DNA from: DSYF01 sp041181065
Lineage (GTDB): Bacteria > Verrucomicrobiota > Verrucomicrobiia > Limisphaerales > DSYF01
Reading direction: 5' to 3'
NCBI GenBank assembly: GCA_041181065.1
Contig: JBEGQI010000012.1
Span: 1 to 9,597 of the forward strand
Length of the DNA stretch: 9,597 nucleotides
The notes under the pieces were generated by a model. The model was given only the letters and a program-made list of their open reading frames with translations. It was not told the DNA's origin and did no database searches. This document shows positions 6,522-9,597 of the stretch, one piece after another. How positions within the stretch are numbered: the first letter of the stretch is position 1; every line of letters starts with the position of its first letter. A program made the position numbers and the translations under genes.

Positions 6522-7649
6522 CTAATCCCCCAGACAAGTTCCTACCGCACGCGCGGCGCGTATCCACGCATGGTCGGGCGGGACTTCCTTGCGGTTGCCG
6601 GCCACGTCGCGGATCGGAACAGGATGCGTGGAGTCGCCGCGAGACGCGACCATGACGCCGAAGACACCTTGATTGATGAGATCGGCACACGCCGAGCCAA
6701 GCTTGGTAGCGAGCAAGCGGTCTGCGCAGGAGGGAGCGCCGCCGCGTTGCACGTAGCCAAGAATCGAAAGACGTGACTCCAACCCGGTAAGTTCCTCCAA
6801 TTCGTGCGCGAGACGAAGTGTATTGCCATCGTGCGCACGATCCAGTTGGGCCAGTTCAGCCTTGGCCTTGACCTTCGCCGTCTTTGAGGTCGCAGCAGCC
6901 TTGCGTTTCTTGGCCGATTGAAAAAGCGCGGCGTTCTGCTTCGACAGGGCGCCCTCCGCCACAGCCACGATGCTAAAATTCGTTCCATGCTCGCTTCGGC
7001 GGCGAATCGCGCCGGCGATCTTCTGCACATCGTAAGGAATTTCGGGAATCAAAATCACGTCCGCACCGCCAGCCACGCCCGCACCAAGCGCCAACCAACC
7101 AGCTCGATGTCCCATGATTTCAGCGACGATGATGCGATGATGGCTGTGCGCCGTGCTGTGCAGGCGGTCCACCGCTTCAGAGGCAATGCCGAGCGCCGTA
7201 TCGAACCCGAAACTCGTGTCGGTCAGCGCCACGTCATTATCAATGGTCTTGGGCATCGTGATGATATTGAGCCCTCTTTCGATCAGACGCAGAGAATTTT
7301 TATGCGTGCCGCCTCCGCCAATGCAAACAAGGCCATCCAGTTTCAGCTTCCGGTAGGTGGCCACGATGTCATCGCGACGATCATGGAATTTGCCGCCTTC
7401 ATCCATCCGGTGTGGTTTGATTCGACTGGTGCCAAGGATGGTTCCGCCCACCGTGAGAATGCCAGCGAGGGTTGCCTTGTCGAGCGGCATGGTGCGGTTC
7501 TCGATCAAGCCGAGAAAGCCATCGCGGATACCTACGACTTCGATGCCGTAACGCAAGATGCAGGCTTTGCCGACGGCACGGATGGCGGCGTTGAGACCAG
7601 GGGCGTCGCCACCAGAAGTGAGGACTCCGATGCGTTTAACACGTTTCAT
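6522..7649 (-). CDS. pfkA: 6-phosphofructokinase, PfkA superfamily with GGGGT / PKTIDND active site
   Basis: Phosphorylates fructose 6-phosphate to fructose 1,6-bisphosphate in glycolysis. Family motifs: GVLTSGGDAPGLN at 8-20, VGGTILGTSR at 67-76, IGGGGT at 110-115, PKTIDND at 133-139 with catalytic Asp137, FGFDTA at 147-152, MGHRAG at 179-184, EGA at 232-234, and LGYVQRGG at 297-304. The usual ATP-type loop GGDGS is GGGGT, so the Asp that coordinates Mg-ATP is replaced by Gly, and the usual PGTIDND is PKTIDND, the Lys form also seen in pyrophosphate enzymes. ATP versus pyrophosphate as donor is therefore not settled: the Gly at the next position argues for ATP, the Lys is ambiguous. A Lys/Ala-rich stretch at about 246-265 makes the protein longer (375 residues) than the 320 of E. 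coli PfkA. The start at 7649 gives the normal N-terminus but has no obvious Shine-Dalgarno. Confidence 0.93.
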   Translation of the reverse strand: MKRVKRIGVLTSGGDAPGLNAAIRAVGKACILRYGIEVVGIRDGFLGLIENRTMPLDKATLAGILTVGGTILGTSRIKPHRMDEGGKFHDRRDDIVATYRKLKLDGLVCIGGGGTHKNSLRLIERGLNIITMPKTIDNDVALTDTSFGFDTALGIASEAVDRLHSTAHSHHRIIVAEIMGHRAGWLALGAGVAGGADVILIPEIPYDVQKIAGAIRRRSEHGTNFSIVAVAEGALSKQNAALFQSAKKRKAAATSKTAKVKAKAELAQLDRAHDGNTLRLAHELEELTGLESRLSILGYVQRGGAPSCADRLLATKLGSACADLINQGVFGVMVASRGDSTHPVPIRDVAGNRKEVPPDHAWIRAARAVGTCLGD

Positions 7650-7970
7650 AGCACGTCGCGACGAAGATGATGACTTTGGCAGCGCGTGGCGAGGACAATG
7701 ATTTTATTCAGTGTCGCGCCACACTTCCGGCACCAACTGCCGCTAACGGACAACCTCCTCAGGGCCGTCAACCTGCATGGACTCTTAAAGTTAGCTCAAG
7801 CGATCTTCACCGGCTGCGCGCAGCAAACAGGCAGCAGAAACGACGAGCAACAAATAAGTCGGTCGTGGCTGGCAAAGGAGGCACTCGGCAACCGGCACAG
7901 ATACTGGCATCAAAGATAAGGAGCATGATAGACTTAATTGTCGGCTCCTTTTCCTGCAAAGCACAACCTG
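7650..7970. other. Intergenic stretch without a convincing gene
   Basis: About 320 bp between the pfkA start and the kinase remnant. Open frames here on both strands have no recognisable motif and unlikely composition. The stretch must contain the pfkA promoter near its left end, though I see no clear -35/-10 pair. It holds a 12-bp perfect palindrome GCTGCGCGCAGC at 7813-7824 and a hairpin at its right end, listed separately. It is visibly less GC-rich than the region before 7 kb and may hold decayed sequence. Confidence 0.5.
7918..7950 (-). terminator. Hairpin just downstream of the kinase remnant
   Basis: AAGGAGC (7918-7924) and GCTCCTT (7944-7950) form a perfect 7-bp stem; GAC and GTC inside the 19-nt loop could add a second short stem. 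Read on the - strand it lies 20 nt past the last in-frame stop of the kinase remnant (7971), and is followed by ATCTTT, a poor T-tract. On the + strand it is followed by TTCCT. A terminator for the kinase transcript is the likeliest reading. Confidence 0.4.
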
Positions 7971-9054
7971 TCAGCAAAACGCAAATTCTTTGGCATTGAG
8001 AACTACGACGCACGGCGCGGTGATCACGATCGACGGCAACTGGTTGTTCGTGTAGATCAGGGCGCGTCGTCGACGCCGGTAAGATTCCATTAACACGCTT
8101 TCTTCCTGGCGCTCCTTTCTGGTGGCCCGTTCTCTAGCATACTCGTGATCCCGGACTAGATTGCATGCGGCAATCGCTTCGTCGCTCCCAAGCTCTCCGT
8201 TGAGCCCGAGCATCCGCTCAAGCACGGCGTTCGCCTGGCCGGTGTGGATTGACAGGCTTTCGTGATCGCGCGGTTCAATCCAACCAGCAACCCGTGATCT
8301 GAGAGGTCCTCCAAGTTGGTTGGAAGTTTTGGGAATTCGCGACGATGGAATCCACTAAACGACTCGTAGAGCACCATTCCCAAGGCGAAAATGTCAGCTC
8401 TGGCTGATCCTGGACCCTCTGGTGGAATGTAACCTTCGGTGCCAACACAAGTCATCGTTTTGTCTGAATCAGTCACGAGTCCCGGGTCGGCCAATTTGGG
8501 TTGTCCCCCCACAAAGATAATGTTTGCCGGCTTTACATCACGATGAACGAGCTGGCGTTTGTGAAGATTTTCCAGCGCAATCGCGAGGGTAAGCCCGATC
8601 TCGCAACACCTTTGTGCAGAAATTCGTCCGCCTGAGCGTTGCTTTTCCGTTAGCAGGGTATGGGGAATGTATGTGTCCGGGTGGATAACATCCCTTCCAC
8701 TGGCATCGTCAGCCAGTTCCATGACATAAAAAAATAGCCCGAAGATTCCCGCCGCCCTACCGCTAGAATTCTTAATTGGCTATCGGATAGTCGGGAGACG
8801 GGCTCATATTTCAGGATTCCCTCGTATTCTCGTTCGTAGGGGCGTGATTCGTTGAAGGTAGCTCGGTAAACGACCTTTACTGCGCAGTATTCAAGGTTGC
8901 GCTTGCGTGCTAGAAAAACTTCTCCGTATGCGCCCCGGCTTATTGCAGGGGGTAGAACTTCAAAATCCAGACTTCCGTCCAGTGTGATGCCGGATGCACT
9001 ACTTTGAACGGGTTGTGTTGGCGTCTGGGGAGCGTTTCCCGGTTCCGGATTCAT
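7971..9054 (-). pseudogene. Serine/threonine protein kinase, frame broken at one certain and one probable site
   Basis: A Hanks-type kinase that would phosphorylate Ser/Thr of protein partners. Piece 1 (9054 to about 8735): Pro-rich N-terminus, Gly loop SRGAYGEVFLAR at 39-50, ATP-anchoring Lys60 in CAVKVV, and the REYEG helix-C region. It ends GYFF and then runs out of frame to a stop at 8650. Piece 2 (from about 8728 to a stop at 8156) continues the same fold in the next frame: VMELADD, then HRDVKPAN, KLADPGLV (in place of DFG), GTEGYIPPEGPGS (APE region), and DIFALGMVLYE. The join is a T7 tract (8728-8734); an eighth T would give GYFFYVMELADD, as the family expects. Near 8230-8240 the C-terminal lobe (KACQSTPARR) seems to move to a third frame (NAVLERMLGLNGEL) that ends at 7971. 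The ATG at 9054 is preferred over a TTG at 9066. No transmembrane segment is visible. Sequencing error, pseudogene and programmed slippage all remain open. Confidence 0.8.
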
Positions 9055-9141
9055 TCCTAGGGGCAAATGCTAGGCCAACCGTTTTGGTCTGTCAGCCTGA
9101 ATTCGGGAAAGTCCGTAAAACAACTTGAAAGAATTCGGGCC
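9055..9141. promoter_or_regulatory. Divergent kinase / sigma-factor intergenic region with a 9-bp direct repeat
   Basis: The 87 bp between the two start codons must hold both promoters. GAATTCGGG occurs at 9099-9107 and again at 9131-9139, 32 bp apart, close to three turns of B-DNA, so a protein could contact both from one face. The left copy lies in a near-palindrome CCTGAATTCGGG. The right copy ends 2 nt before the sigma-factor ATG. An operator or a repeated promoter element is possible. I see no confident sigma-70 -35/-10 pair. Confidence 0.4.
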
Positions 9142-9597
9142 ATGGTGCGTGCTATTTCTATGGATTCAAACAAAGCAGATGAGCAGGACCTCCAAACCAG
9201 ATGGACCCTGATTCGCAAAGTGCGCGAAATCGATTGTGATGAAAAAAGCTGGAATGAGTTCTACGGAATATATCAAAAGTTGATCTACGGCCTGGCGTGC
9301 CGGTCCGGCTTGAGCCACCACGTGGCTCAAGACGTGGTTCAAGAGACAATGCGTCATGTTTGCGAAAATATTCGCAACTTCGTGCCCGAACCAGAGCGCG
9401 GTTCGTTCAAGAGCTGGTTGATGCAAATGGCCCGCTGGCGGATTCTGGACCAGATTCGCAAGAAGTCGTCAGCCCCAACCTCAATCCATAGTCAAGGCAG
9501 CGATGATCCTGAACGCACCGCCACGGTGGAACGGATTGTCGATCCTGCTTCGCTTGAGCTCGAAGCCCTTTGGAATGAGCAGTGGCAAAAGGAGTTA
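9142..9597 (+). CDS. RNA polymerase sigma factor, sigma-70/ECF type (3' part outside the window)
   Basis: Directs core RNA polymerase to a subset of promoters. The 152 codons in the window are open to the edge. Region 2 is clear when counted from Met9160: WNEFYGIYQKLIYGLACRSG (31-50), AQDVVQETMRHVCENI (56-71, the conserved D-x-V-Q-E-T core-binding helix), then FVPEPERGSFKSWLMQMARWRILDQIRKK (74-102), the -10 recognition part. The linker starts at about 103 (SSAPTSIHSQGSDDPERT); region 4 should follow outside the window. The start is either ATG 9142, with a weak GAAAGA upstream, or ATG 9160, which gives the short N-terminus common in relatives. It is divergent from the kinase, with no anti-sigma gene in view, which suggests control by phosphorylation, as in sigma/kinase pairs known elsewhere. 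Confidence 0.88.
   Translation, partial: MVRAISMDSNKADEQDLQTRWTLIRKVREIDCDEKSWNEFYGIYQKLIYGLACRSGLSHHVAQDVVQETMRHVCENIRNFVPEPERGSFKSWLMQMARWRILDQIRKKSSAPTSIHSQGSDDPERTATVERIVDPASLELEALWNEQWQKEL

Noticed and set aside
7813..7824. 12-bp palindrome GCTGCGCGCAGC as a possible operator or attachment site
   Set aside because: It is an isolated CG-alternating palindrome with no second copy seen and no associated integrase.
7686..7919. 77-residue + strand open frame overlapping the previous one
   Set aside because: No recognisable family and no ribosome binding site; most likely chance in a low-coding region.
7667..7999. 110-residue + strand open frame in the region after pfkA
   Set aside because: Composition is rich in Gln, Arg and Ser without motifs, no Shine-Dalgarno is visible, and it runs through the kinase-terminator hairpin.

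Overview
The window looks like a chromosomal segment of a bacterium from the Verrucomicrobiota, probably close to the Pedosphaera/Limisphaerales group. This is inferred from gene style, not from a marker gene. The serine/threonine kinase has the GTEGYIPPEGPGS activation-loop end, and the ECF-like sigma factor is of a kind that I associate with that group. The first two thirds are moderately GC-rich and densely coded. From about 7.65 kb the sequence is visibly more AT-rich, less densely coded and partly decayed.

Layout. (1) 17-2718, + strand: a bifunctional NAD(P)HX repair enzyme (nnrE-nnrD fusion), a YhbY/CRM-domain RNA-binding protein, and a GYF_2-domain membrane protein with Cys clusters. 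(2) 2731-5282, - strand: metX and metY, a two-gene unit for acetylation of homoserine and direct sulfhydrylation to homocysteine. It converges on the GYF gene, and a small hairpin covers both stop codons. (3) 5327-5506, +: a 59-residue CPXCG cysteine-rich protein, divergent from metY with only 44 bp between the start codons. (4) 5530-7649, -: pfkA (6-phosphofructokinase of an unusual active-site subtype), then a possible 59-residue ORF 16 nt after the pfkA stop, then an exported protein with a C-terminal membrane anchor whose leader holds a 10-bp perfect inverted repeat. (5) 7650-7970: no convincing gene; a hairpin lies just past the kinase remnant. (6) 7971-9054, -: a serine/threonine kinase gene whose frame is broken in a T7 tract and probably again near its C-terminus. 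(7) 9142 to the window end, +: the N-terminal part of a sigma-70/ECF sigma factor, divergent from the kinase.

How the genes work together. metX and metY form a clear pathway pair (homoserine to O-acetylhomoserine to homocysteine). nnrDE and pfkA are housekeeping metabolism. The sigma factor and kinase form a plausible signalling pair, with no anti-sigma gene between them. Their 87-bp divergent gap carries a direct repeat GAATTCGGG spaced 32 bp, about three helical turns. I see no CRISPR array, tRNA, rRNA, transposase or prophage gene. I found no clear undescribed system. The kinase/sigma locus is the part most worth a second look.
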